Under the pieces are notes generated by a model. That model saw nothing but the letters and a program-made list of their open reading frames with translations, searched no databases and was not told the DNA's origin. This document shows positions 29,051-37,136 of a stretch of DNA of 64,000 nucleotides, in pieces. Each line of letters starts with the position of its first letter. Position 1 is the first letter of the stretch. A program made the position numbers and the translations under genes. This DNA is from Methanoregula formicica SMSP (GTDB lineage: Archaea; Halobacteriota; Methanomicrobia; Methanomicrobiales; Methanospirillaceae): assembly GCF_000327485.1 (NCBI RefSeq), contig NC_019943.1, forward strand, positions 1,240,001-1,304,000, read 5' to 3'.

Positions 29051-29058
29051 TTTATATG
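29051..29058 (+). promoter_or_regulatory. TATA-like box of the HisF/HisH/amidotransferase unit
   Basis: TTTATATG at 29051-29058, 57 bases before ATG 29115, predicts a transcript start near 29080 and separates the plus-strand unit from the divergent leg operon that begins at 28911. Confidence 0.5.
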
Positions 29059-29114
29059 ATTGTGGTGGAAGGAAAATTCTTATTACTACAACTCAAGAAC
29101 TGTTTACGAATAAT

Positions 29115-29870
29115 ATGCCGTTGCGAATTATTGCCCGCCTTGATGTTAAACCTCCAGATGTGGTAAAACCGGTTCATTTTGAAGGTTTGAGAAGAATGGG
29201 TTCCCCCAAGGACCTTGCCTCGAAATATTACAATCAGGGTGCGGATGAGATCCTTTTCGAGGATATTGTTGCCAGCCTGTATCGCAGGCCGATCATGCTT
29301 GACCTGATCCATCAGACATCACGCGATCTTTATATTCCCTTTGCTGCCGGTGGGGGTGTTCAGGCAACTGAGCATTTTGAACAATTACTTCACAACGGTG
29401 TAGACAAAGTCCTGATCAATACCTATGCCCTCCAGGAAGATCCTTCAATTATCCGAAGGGCTGCTGAAATCTTCGGCTCCCAGGCTGTCGTTGTGCATAT
29501 TGTTGCAAAACACTGGACTGACTGGTGGGAGTGTTACAGTGACTGCGGTAGAATCCGGAGCGGAAAGAATGCTGTATCATGGGCAAAAGAAGTGGAATCT
29601 CTTGGAGCCGGTGAACTTCTTGTCAGCTCGGTTGATCGCGATGGAAGGAACCGCGGATTTGATAAAGATCTGATTGCTGCTATTGTCTCAAAAGTCAAAA
29701 TTCCGGTTATTGCAGGAAGCGGGGCAGGATCGCTTGAAGAAATCCGGGACATGATAACACATGCAAAACCGGATGCGGTTGCTATCGGAAGCCTCCTACA
29801 CTATAATAAAACAACGATCGGGGAGATTAAGACATTCCTTGCGGACAGCGGAATCGAGGTTGCGCTATGA
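29115..29870 (+). CDS. HisF-like ammonia-channelling barrel protein (sugar amidation partner)
   Basis: 251 residues of the HisF TIM barrel: RIIARLDVK (Asp10, equivalent to catalytic Asp11), GGGVQ near 80, and SSVDRDGRNRGFD near 174. In HisF the second catalytic Asp130 is normally in a DAK motif; here the equivalent stretch reads HIVAK with Val130. So histidine cyclase activity is unlikely. The gene overlaps hisH by four bases and is followed by an amidotransferase, supporting a role as the barrel that channels ammonia to sugar amidation. First gene of a three-gene plus-strand unit. Confidence 0.8.
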   Translation: MPLRIIARLDVKPPDVVKPVHFEGLRRMGSPKDLASKYYNQGADEILFEDIVASLYRRPIMLDLIHQTSRDLYIPFAAGGGVQATEHFEQLLHNGVDKVLINTYALQEDPSIIRRAAEIFGSQAVVVHIVAKHWTDWWECYSDCGRIRSGKNAVSWAKEVESLGAGELLVSSVDRDGRNRGFDKDLIAAIVSKVKIPVIAGSGAGSLEEIRDMITHAKPDAVAIGSLLHYNKTTIGEIKTFLADSGIEVAL

Positions 29871-30469
29871 GTACGGTAATTGGTCTTTTGAATTATGGTG
29901 TATCGGGAAATATTTTCAGTGTTCAGAAAGCTCTTGAACGCGCTGGTGCGACCGTAAAAACCGTGAAAACTAAAAAAGACTTCAAATCTTTTGACAAAAT
30001 CGTTCTTCCCGGTGTGGGCAGTTTCAGGGACGCAATGGACAATCTCGGGGATTTAAAATCCGAACTTGTCGACCAGATCCACGAACGCCCAACCTTGGGG
30101 ATTTGCCTTGGGATGCAGATTCTCTCGAAAGTCGGGTATGAATTTGGTGAAACATGGGGATTGGATCTTATCGATGCGGAAGTGAAAAAAATTGAGGTAA
30201 AATGCAAAGTCCCCCATCTGGGCTGGGGAAAATTATCCCTCGTAAAGGAGTCCCCACTCCTTACCGGGATCACAAATGAAGATAATTTTTACTTCATGCA
30301 TTCTTACGAGGTTGTTAATTATACTGATGTTATTGCGCTGACAAATTATTGCGACCATAACTTCGTTTCTGTTATCCAGAAAAATGATCTCTACGGTGTC
30401 CAGTTCCATCCTGAAAAAAGTCGGGAAGCCGGTATTGTAATCCTAAACAACTTCATCAGTCTCCCGTGA
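29867..30469 (+). CDS. HisH-like glutaminase (sugar amidation partner)
   Basis: 200 residues, class I glutamine amidotransferase. GICLGMQ (Cys80) is the nucleophile elbow, and VQFHPEKSR (His181, Glu183) completes the triad. It would release ammonia from glutamine for the HisF-like protein. Overlaps the HisF-like gene by four bases and lies nine bases before amidotransferase 2, so the three proteins probably act as a complex. Length is normal for HisH. A paralogous true histidine operon is not visible in this window. Confidence 0.84.
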   Translation: MSTVIGLLNYGVSGNIFSVQKALERAGATVKTVKTKKDFKSFDKIVLPGVGSFRDAMDNLGDLKSELVDQIHERPTLGICLGMQILSKVGYEFGETWGLDLIDAEVKKIEVKCKVPHLGWGKLSLVKESPLLTGITNEDNFYFMHSYEVVNYTDVIALTNYCDHNFVSVIQKNDLYGVQFHPEKSREAGIVILNNFISLP

Positions 30470-30478
30470 GTTACTCCC

Positions 30479-31696
30479 ATGACAGAAGAATTCGGCATGT
30501 ACGGTATGCCCACGAAGGTCAGGTTCTGCAAGAAATGCACCATGAATAACCAGCGGCCATCATCGACCGTGGAATTCAAGAACAAGCCCGGTGATAAAAA
30601 GCGGGCAATTGCGTTTGATAAAGATGGTGTCTGTGAGGCCTGCAGATTTGCCGACAAAAAACGAACTATTGACTGGGAGAAACGGCGCGGGGAGCTTTCC
30701 GATCTCTGTGACAGGTTCCGTCGGATGGACGGAAGATATGATGTTATTGTTCCCGGCAGTGGCGGAAAAGACAGCGTGATGGCGGCTCATATTCTGAAGC
30801 ATGAATATAATATGCATCCGCTCCTGATTACCTGGCCTCCTCAAATCTACACACGTGTCGGAAGACGGAATTTTGAATCATGGCTGAATTCAGGTTTTGC
30901 AAATTATACGTACTGGCCGAACCAGAAAGTCCACCGTCTCCTTACCCGTCTTGCATTTCTCAACCTCGTTCACCCCTTCCAGCCGTTCATTATCGGACAG
31001 AAGAATCTTGCCCCGAAATTTTCAATTCAGTTAAATATTCCCCTTGTGGTATTTGGAGAGAACGAGGCAGAATATGGCAATCCTGTTGCAGACAACCAGA
31101 GCGCAAAACGTGATTCTTCCTATTATTCCATGGACCATGAGCTGGATCAGATTTACCTTGGTGGGGCAAATGCAAAGGATCTCATGAAGGAATATCACCT
31201 ATCCTTATCAGATCTCGAGGCATACCTTCCATCTGAACCAGCCCGGCTGGATACGGTAGGAACGGAAGTTCATTACTTGGGATACTATATTCCTTGGCAC
31301 CCTCAGGAAACCTATTATTATGCAGTTGAACATTCTGATTTCCTGCCAAATGATTTCAGAACGGAAGGAAGTTACAGCAAATACAGTTCCATTGACGACA
31401 AAATTGACTGGCTCCATTATTATACCACGTATGTAAAATTTGGTGTGGGCCGCGCTACCTATGATTCCGCCCAGGAAATAAGAAATGGGGATATCACCCG
31501 CGATGAGGGTATCCGGCTCATCAGAAGATTTGATGGAGAATTTCCCCACATGTACCTCAAGGAGTGTCTTGATTATATGGGAATTACTGAACACCAGTTC
31601 CATGAAACAATCGACAACGCGAGACCTCCGCATTTATGGAAAAAGACCAACGGGAAATGGGAGTTACGTCAAAAAATATGGGAAACTGAATTATAG
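30479..31696 (+). CDS. N-acetyl-sugar amidotransferase 2 (PseA/WbpG-like)
   Basis: 405 residues. RFCKKCTMNNQRP (residues 15-27) and CEACRF near residue 52 are the paired Cys, then PGSGGKDSVMAAH (about residue 97) is the PP-loop. It is longer than the paralogue at 27796 (extra N-terminal residues) and its sequence is clearly divergent from it. Predicted to convert an acetamido to an acetamidino group on legionaminate or a related sugar, fed by HisH/HisF. It ends at 31696 and is followed by a T-rich terminator. Confidence 0.83.
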   Translation: MTEEFGMYGMPTKVRFCKKCTMNNQRPSSTVEFKNKPGDKKRAIAFDKDGVCEACRFADKKRTIDWEKRRGELSDLCDRFRRMDGRYDVIVPGSGGKDSVMAAHILKHEYNMHPLLITWPPQIYTRVGRRNFESWLNSGFANYTYWPNQKVHRLLTRLAFLNLVHPFQPFIIGQKNLAPKFSIQLNIPLVVFGENEAEYGNPVADNQSAKRDSSYYSMDHELDQIYLGGANAKDLMKEYHLSLSDLEAYLPSEPARLDTVGTEVHYLGYYIPWHPQETYYYAVEHSDFLPNDFRTEGSYSKYSSIDDKIDWLHYYTTYVKFGVGRATYDSAQEIRNGDITRDEGIRLIRRFDGEFPHMYLKECLDYMGITEHQFHETIDNARPPHLWKKTNGKWELRQKIWETEL

Positions 31697-31707
31697 CGAA
31701 AGATCCA

Positions 31708-31742
31708 TTCATTTTTTTAATGGGTTTTTTCATTTTCTTTTA
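31708..31742 (+). terminator. Terminator after amidotransferase 2
   Basis: CCATT and AATGG arms flank a T-rich loop, with several T runs following on the plus strand. Archaeal termination depends mainly on such T tracts. Confidence 0.5.
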
Positions 31743-32307
31743 AAAAACCAAATACGGAAAAGTTTTTTTTTTATCGTGGAAAAGTCTCCCAAAAAATTTA
31801 AATTTTTTTCTCCAGATCTCACGTGGAAACCGGTGTCATCCGGAAAAAATTCAGAATACACCCACCATTCTCTATACGATCCCCCTTTCCGAAACACTCT
31901 GTTCCCGAATGCCTGCAGGGTCTCCCCCACACCATCTTTCCGTTTCTCCATCGAGTATAGAGATGAATTCCCGTGAGGCCTGTTTTTAGTTATTGCTGTC
32001 CTACGGACCAAATCCGGGCCGTTTACATAAAAATGAACAGGCCACTCCCGTTTCAGGCCCCGGAATGTTGCCATATTACTTCCAGTCTCCGGAGGAAAAA
32101 CCGGTTTTTCTGCCCAATATTACCTCACTTTTACGGATTATTGCCTCCATGTCCGGGAAAAGAGGGTAATCGGAGCCAATTTTGAGCCCGGATAAGGGAA
32201 TCTTAGGAATACAGGGTATCCCGGTGTAATGAGAAGGATGCCCTGGGGGGATGTGGGCAGTTCACGCGATCAGGATCGCGAAGATGAGAAAACCCGGAAT
32301 TATTCAT
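31743..32307. other. Gene-free, AT-rich spacer with inverted repeats
   Basis: No supported gene. Two long-range inverted repeats are visible: a 9-base pair TCTCTATAC/GTATAGAGA at 31869-31877 and 31955-31963, and an 8-base pair GGCCTGTT/AACAGGCC at 31977-31984 and 32036-32043. CGCGATC/GATCGCG at 32265-32280 forms a tight hairpin. A 114-residue minus-strand frame (31730-32074) lacks any recognised motif and could be a decayed gene. Confidence 0.4.
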
Positions 32308-32341
32308 AAAAAAACCGGAAAAAATGGAAAAATTTCCGGAG
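32308..32341 (-). terminator. Terminator candidate for legF/exporter transcript
   Basis: Reading minus, CCGGAAA and TTTCCGG arms (32317-32341) form a 7-base stem and are followed by a run of Ts. It lies 350 bases past the legF stop, so it may end a long 3' tail or be incidental. Confidence 0.4.
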
Positions 32342-32694
32342 TCTAAAAAAAGTAACAAAAAAAATCCCTCGTTCACAGCCCCGCAAATTGATGGGGAATC
32401 CAAGGCAGGCCGGAGAAATACGGGACCTTACAACGATTATATCCGGGACAATCCGGAATTTGGTTATCGTGCATAAAAAAAGACGGATGATTTTTCCAAA
32501 AACAAGTGGAGAAAAAAGTGTTGTACTGTTTTCAGGTTGGATAGACCTCCGGCGTTTGCGCTGGTCTCGTTCTTCCATGAGAAATGTCGGCTTTCCATGT
32601 CATGGTTTTCGACCTGCCTGCTCCAGAAAAATTACCAGGAATGGAATGAAAATATGTTTCTTAATTCCAAAACGCCCTTACCCTATGCGCAGGT
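32342..32694. other. Gene-free stretch downstream of legF
   Basis: No supported gene or clear structure. Short overlapping plus-strand frames have no recognisable family motifs and are treated as chance frames. The stretch appears to be the 3' region of the legF transcript. Confidence 0.4.
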
Positions 32695-33423
32695 TTATTG
32701 TAGATTATTAGGTTCAGCCATTAAGAATTCAGCCAGGGCCAAATCCAGGGGAGTATCAATATCGATACTTCGGGTTTTAGGCATAATATACGCAAGGGTA
32801 TTGTCTGAGACAAACCCGGCATTCTTTATGATAAAATCCAGTGTTCCAACATAAATGGCCCCATTGGGTTGATACGTTTTGGGAAGATCCTGTCTTCTTT
32901 TACGTGAGATCTCTTTGGAAAATAAAGGAATAACCTTCTGCTGATTCAGGGTAAAGCACCAGTAGGGTGAATGATCCGTTTCACAAACGCTGATAACCGA
33001 ATCACATCTGTGTTCCAGAAATAACCGGATTGCGTTGTCGATATCACCAGCGTTTCTCATAGGCGATGTTGGCTGTAATAAGACAATTACACCGGGCAAA
33101 AAATTATCCCGCTCTTTCAACACCGAGGTTGCATGGATGATTGCATCAACAACGGATGATGCATCCCGGGCTATCTCCTCAGGACGGATTATTACGTCAA
33201 CAGTATTTTCTCTCGAAATAGCAGCGATTTCATCGTTATCCGTTGAGACAACGATCCGTGTGAGAAATTTCGATCCTTTTGCCGCATCTATGGAATATTC
33301 AATAAGGGTTTTATCATGCAGGGGTCGGATATTTTTTTTAGGAATGCCTTTACTCCCCCCTCGGGCAGGAATTATTGCAAGGATTTCAGGCGGATCCTGG
33401 CGGGAAGCACGTGCGTGATGCAT
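32695..33423 (-). CDS. legF: LegF-like CMP-acylneuraminate cytidylyltransferase
   Basis: 242 residues from ATG 33421-33423, which has AGGGGATA upstream; an in-frame TTG lies further up. IPARGGSKGIPKKNI (about residues 16-30) is the CTP-binding motif, RIVVSTDNDEIA and LLQPTSPMR follow, as in NeuA. It activates the nine-carbon acid with CMP for transfer. With LegB/C/H/G/I it completes a CMP-legionaminic-acid route, but it lies 4-9 kb away from them in a separate unit, next to the exporter. Confidence 0.86.
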   Translation of the reverse strand: MHHARASRQDPPEILAIIPARGGSKGIPKKNIRPLHDKTLIEYSIDAAKGSKFLTRIVVSTDNDEIAAISRENTVDVIIRPEEIARDASSVVDAIIHATSVLKERDNFLPGVIVLLQPTSPMRNAGDIDNAIRLFLEHRCDSVISVCETDHSPYWCFTLNQQKVIPLFSKEISRKRRQDLPKTYQPNGAIYVGTLDFIIKNAGFVSDNTLAYIMPKTRSIDIDTPLDLALAEFLMAEPNNLQ

Positions 33424-33471
33424 GATGATAGTATATCCCCTGAAGAAAATTTGAAGATTTCCCAAATTTTT

Positions 33472-35277
33472 TTATGAATCCGGGTTCATCTGGACATTAT
33501 ACATTTTCCAGTATTCCCCTTTCCTTTCAATCAGCGTCTGATGCGTTCCGCTTTCGATGATTCTTCCTTTGTTAATGACATAAATCATATCTGCATTGAT
33601 GATAGTTGAAAGCCGGTGTGCAACAATAACAGTAGTACATGTCTGTGCAACATTCGAGATCGCGTCCTGAACGATTTTTTCTGATACCGTATCAAGAGAG
33701 CTCGTCGCTTCATCGAGAATGAGGATCTCCGGGTTACGGATTATTGCGCGGGCGATAGCTATCCTCTGGCGTTCTCCTCCGGACAGTCTCATGCCCCTGT
33801 CACCGACGACCGTATCGTATTTCTGAGGCATCCTATCCACGAAGTTGTGTACATTTGCAAGAGACGCGGCTCTCATGATCTCTTCGTCAGAATATTCCTG
33901 CCCGAACGTGATATTCTCCCTGATACTTGCATTGAAAATGAATGTATCCTGACTGACAAATCCGATTTTGTTCCTGAGCGTAGCGAGATCATAGTCCCTG
34001 ATATCGATGTTGTTGATGAGAATCCGGCCTTCCCCCACATCATATAATCGCAAGAGCAGATCAATCATAGTCGACTTGCCTGAACCGGATTCACCGACGA
34101 TTGCTGTTGTCTTTCCCGCCTCTATTGTGAGGTGTACATCCCTGAGGAGAGGTGTATTTTCGTGATAATAGAATTTCACCTGGTCAAAAGAAATCTCCGG
34201 TTTTTTACCGGAAAAAATTTTTGAACCATTTTTTATGGTGGAATACTTCGTATCCTCGAACACCTGCCTGACAAGTGATAAATTGGGAAGTGCACCCATA
34301 ATTGCCATCTGATAATTTCCAAAATTGGCGAGTTTTGGCAATAAGGTCAGAACGGAAAGAGAAAATGTTCCCAGAACTGGTAAGTATGCAATGAAACTTG
34401 CCGGGTAGAATATTTTTATCGCAATGATGACGGATCCGATCGTTATGAAAATGAGCAGGTAGAGGACAAGCGGCGGGATCTGCAGCCAGAATGCATCTTT
34501 TTCCCACAATACCCAGTAGTCCCAGACTGATTTTGTGAAGTGTTTTTTCCAGAACGGGGAAGATTCAGATGCTTTGATCTGTTTTACCCCGTTGATGTAT
34601 TCGTTGAGGGTAACAATCTCATTTTCATTGGCCTGATAGCGACCGGTGCCGGTCAGATACGAGATTTTGCAGCTCAAGTATCTCGTAAAGATATAGTAAG
34701 CTGTTCCTGCTGCAAGGAAAAGAATGGTTCCATAAACCGTTATGGAAAAAAGTAACAGGACTGTGGATACTGAGATCAGGATATCAACTGACAGTTTTGT
34801 CAGATTACTTAAAACTTCGGCAATATATTGCGGTGCACGGGTAAGCCGGTAAATAATATCGCCCTGTTTGCTGTCAATAAACCGCTGGTAATCCGATGAT
34901 TCATATTTATCGAATAATTTTTCTTTGTTATAGATGGTGATTTCTGTTGTAATCTTCAAGGAAACCCAGACAAAAACAGCATTTAAAAAAAAAGAGAAAC
35001 AGGCAGCGAGCATGAACAAGAGGCTGGATGCAATTAACGGATCCTGGATTGCAAATAAGCCTGCGAAAAGGTTTTCAATCAATGAAATGAGTGAAAACAG
35101 GAGATTATTCGGCTGATACGTCTGGTTTGTGCTGATTGATAAAATCGGATAGAGAAGAGCCAGATTGATCATGTTGACAACGGCCATAAGGACGCCAAGA
35201 GCTGATAGGAATAAAAAAGAAAATTGGTAATCCTTTAAGAAAAACCAGATAACTCCGATAGATTTTTCATCAGCCAT
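33472..35277 (-). CDS. ABC exporter with fused permease and ATPase (flippase-like)
   Basis: 601 residues from ATG 35275-35277 (SD GGGGG about 8 bases before; a TATA box at 35319-35327 lies about 27 bases before the expected transcript start near 35300, which excludes the upstream ATG 35316). About six membrane helices occupy residues 10-310. The ATPase has GESGSGKST (about 388-396), LSGGERQR near 496 and ILILDEATSSLD near 516, then VAHRL. It resembles PglK/MsbA-type lipid-linked oligosaccharide flippases, suiting export of the sugar made next door. legF follows after 48 bases. Confidence 0.86.
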   Translation of the reverse strand: MADEKSIGVIWFFLKDYQFSFLFLSALGVLMAVVNMINLALLYPILSISTNQTYQPNNLLFSLISLIENLFAGLFAIQDPLIASSLLFMLAACFSFFLNAVFVWVSLKITTEITIYNKEKLFDKYESSDYQRFIDSKQGDIIYRLTRAPQYIAEVLSNLTKLSVDILISVSTVLLLFSITVYGTILFLAAGTAYYIFTRYLSCKISYLTGTGRYQANENEIVTLNEYINGVKQIKASESSPFWKKHFTKSVWDYWVLWEKDAFWLQIPPLVLYLLIFITIGSVIIAIKIFYPASFIAYLPVLGTFSLSVLTLLPKLANFGNYQMAIMGALPNLSLVRQVFEDTKYSTIKNGSKIFSGKKPEISFDQVKFYYHENTPLLRDVHLTIEAGKTTAIVGESGSGKSTMIDLLLRLYDVGEGRILINNIDIRDYDLATLRNKIGFVSQDTFIFNASIRENITFGQEYSDEEIMRAASLANVHNFVDRMPQKYDTVVGDRGMRLSGGERQRIAIARAIIRNPEILILDEATSSLDTVSEKIVQDAISNVAQTCTTVIVAHRLSTIINADMIYVINKGRIIESGTHQTLIERKGEYWKMYNVQMNPDS

Positions 35278-35318
35278 ATAATTCCCCCGAATCTCGTTAT
35301 TAGGATTCGTATCCATTT

Positions 35319-35327
35319 TGATATAAG
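35319..35327 (-). promoter_or_regulatory. TATA-like box of the exporter/legF unit
   Basis: On the minus strand it reads ACTTATATC. It supports the internal start of the exporter at 35277. Confidence 0.5.
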
Positions 35328-35404
35328 TGATTCTGCATAGATCCGGTGGAGTTTTTCACTGTTAAACACATCTCTCCACTTTAAAAAAAACCGGACAATA
35401 AAAA

Positions 35405-35477
35405 AGCCTCAGCCGTGATTTGAACACGGGACCTGCTGATTACAAGTCAGCCGCTCTGCCAACTAAGCCACTGAGGC
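35405..35477 (-). tRNA. tRNA-Thr (TGT)
   Basis: 73 bases on the minus strand. Acceptor stem GCCTCAG/CTGAGGC, anticodon stem GCTGA/TCAGC around the loop CTTGTAA (anticodon TGT), and a standard T arm CCGTG TTCAAAT CACGG. No CCA is encoded and no intron is seen. It marks the right edge of the AT-rich glycan block; its 3' end points left, into the block. Confidence 0.95.
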
Positions 35478-35641
35478 GCCATAGTAGTTTGACATTCGAT
35501 GATAAAAAAGATGGTGCCGGGGGGCAGTCAGCGCAATAATGCTAATTCCTGATCCCGGTGCACAGTTTCGTGATCCACGAGAAGGGCGCATGGTAAAAAA
35601 ACCAATCCCTTATACGCCCCGGCAATAACCTATCTGTAGAA

Positions 35642-36868
35642 ATGGCACAGCTGACCGTGGATATTGGCGGGAGCCCCGGCATAAACTGCCGTGGGTACTG
35701 CGAATACTGTTATTTCAAGAAAGTGAAGGGCACAACCCCTCTCGGGTGCCGGTATTGCTTGCCGTTCATGAAAGGCTGTGACTATTGCACACGAGGAGTA
35801 AAGGAGGAGTACAGCGGATTCAAGGACCTGCGCACTGTTGCAGATGAAACTCTTGCGAACCTCCAGGCAAAGCAGGGAGAGATTGACCGGATCACCATCA
35901 GCGGTGGCGGGGATCCAAGCTGTTACCCGCAATTCACGGACCTCATCGGGCTGCTGGGGAGTACCGAAGCCCCGCTTCATATCGGGTACACAAGCGGTAA
36001 AGGCTGGGACGATCCCTCTATTGCCGATCTGCTGATCGATAATGGCCTGTCAGAAATTTCATTCACGGTCTTCTCCGTTGATCCAAAACTTCGGAAACAG
36101 TACATGCACGACCCGACACCGGAGGTTTCCCTTGCGATTCTCGAACGGCTCTGCAAGGCTGTCGATGTCTATGCAGCAACGGTTGTCCTTCCGGGTGTGA
36201 ATGATGGGACTGTGCTCGAAGATACCTGCCGCTGGCTTCAGGACCGGGGGGCAAAGGGGCACATACTGATGCGGTTTGCCAATGAAACCGGCCAGGGTCT
36301 CATTCTCGGTAACGGGCCGGTGCTGAAACATCAGAAAACCCAGAGCGTAGAGTCGTTCAGGGATATGATAACGGACCTCCGAAAAAAATTCACCATGAAA
36401 ATCTCCGGTACGCCTCTCTGGGACCCGGAGATTGGATCGCCATTTGCGATCCGGTACGAACCAGCGCTGTTGGCAAAACTCCCTCGGGTTATGAAACAGG
36501 CGAGCGTTGTCAGCGGAAGCATTGCCACTCCGTTCATCGATACCATCCTTTCCGCATGCGGCTCAACCGTTCCGGTTGTCCCGGTGGCAAAAGAGATCGC
36601 CTGCCTCATCACAGCGGATGATCTGAAGCAGATCGATCTCCGGACTCTCGAACCGGTTGTTATCATCCCCGGGCGGGCATTTGTCCATGATGCGGAGGCA
36701 GAAGAGATCCTCTCGCGGGACGGGATCGTGCGTACCGTGCTCCGCGGCCCCGAAATGCTGACGGCCGATGCCGAGACCAGTATGGGCATGACCCGTGAGC
36801 AGGTGCTGGAGATGGAGATGAACGGATTTACGGAGTTGATCTGGTTGATCAACCAATATGGCATCTGA
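35642..36868 (+). CDS. mmp10: Radical-SAM MCR arginine methyltransferase (Mmp10)
   Basis: 408 residues. The radical-SAM Fe-S cluster Cys are Cys16, Cys20 and Cys23 (NCRGYCEYC), and further Cys at 36, 39, 46 and 49 may form a second metal site. GGGDPS near residue 95 and a C-terminal domain of about 100 residues match methanogenesis marker protein 10. It methylates an arginine in the alpha subunit of methyl-coenzyme M reductase with a cobalamin requirement (known in the family). Methanogen-specific, so a firm identity marker for the organism. Promoter lies in the gap after tRNA-Thr. Confidence 0.92.
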   Translation: MAQLTVDIGGSPGINCRGYCEYCYFKKVKGTTPLGCRYCLPFMKGCDYCTRGVKEEYSGFKDLRTVADETLANLQAKQGEIDRITISGGGDPSCYPQFTDLIGLLGSTEAPLHIGYTSGKGWDDPSIADLLIDNGLSEISFTVFSVDPKLRKQYMHDPTPEVSLAILERLCKAVDVYAATVVLPGVNDGTVLEDTCRWLQDRGAKGHILMRFANETGQGLILGNGPVLKHQKTQSVESFRDMITDLRKKFTMKISGTPLWDPEIGSPFAIRYEPALLAKLPRVMKQASVVSGSIATPFIDTILSACGSTVPVVPVAKEIACLITADDLKQIDLRTLEPVVIIPGRAFVHDAEAEEILSRDGIVRTVLRGPEMLTADAETSMGMTREQVLEMEMNGFTELIWLINQYGI

Positions 36869-36957
36869 ACAAGATGTTCTTATGGGGAGAAATGTCTCCT
36901 GAAAAACAATCCGGATCTGTCGATCCCTGATATTTTAAAGCAAAGAATACAGAAAAA

Positions 36958-37070
36958 TGCTGCGAGAGGGTTACGATCCCCCGATCTCCAGATCTCTCAA
37001 AGCCTGAACAGTGTGAAGAGTTCAATAAACCCTATGAGTCTGGCGCCCTAACCAGCTAGGCCACCGCAGC
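36958..37070 (-). tRNA. tRNA(CAT), probably elongator Met, with a 39-base intron
   Basis: 113 bases on the minus strand; intron 36994-37032. Acceptor GCTGCGG/TCGCAGC (last pair G-T), anticodon stem CCAGA/TCTGG, anticodon CAT. The intron sits at position 37/38. A bulge-helix-bulge site can be drawn: CTCA pairs TGAG, with 3-base bulges TAG and AGA cut after their second base, which predicts exactly this intron. The T loop reads ATCGTAA rather than TTCGAAT, so A54 and T58 swap the usual pair. Isoleucine-CAT is a less likely alternative. Confidence 0.85.
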
Positions 37071-37136
37071 ACAAAAGTGCATAATAAAAACGCCGTAAAA
37101 ATAGTTAAAGGTTCTCATAACATGACGGTTTTTCCG

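Noticed and set aside
29115-30469. HisF and HisH as histidine biosynthesis genes
   Set aside because: HisF has lost Asp130 and both genes sit among sugar amidotransferases with no other his genes; sugar amidation is more likely.
31730-32074. 114-residue minus frame in the spacer
   Set aside because: No motif, no ribosome site and low-complexity ends; perhaps decayed, but not supported.
35405-35477. tRNA-Thr as attachment site of an integrated island
   Set aside because: I found no duplicated tRNA 3' end at the left side and no integrase, so integration cannot be claimed.
36958-37070. tRNA-Ile(CAT) instead of Met
   Set aside because: The intron at 37/38 and stem sequences fit elongator Met better, though no wet evidence separates them.
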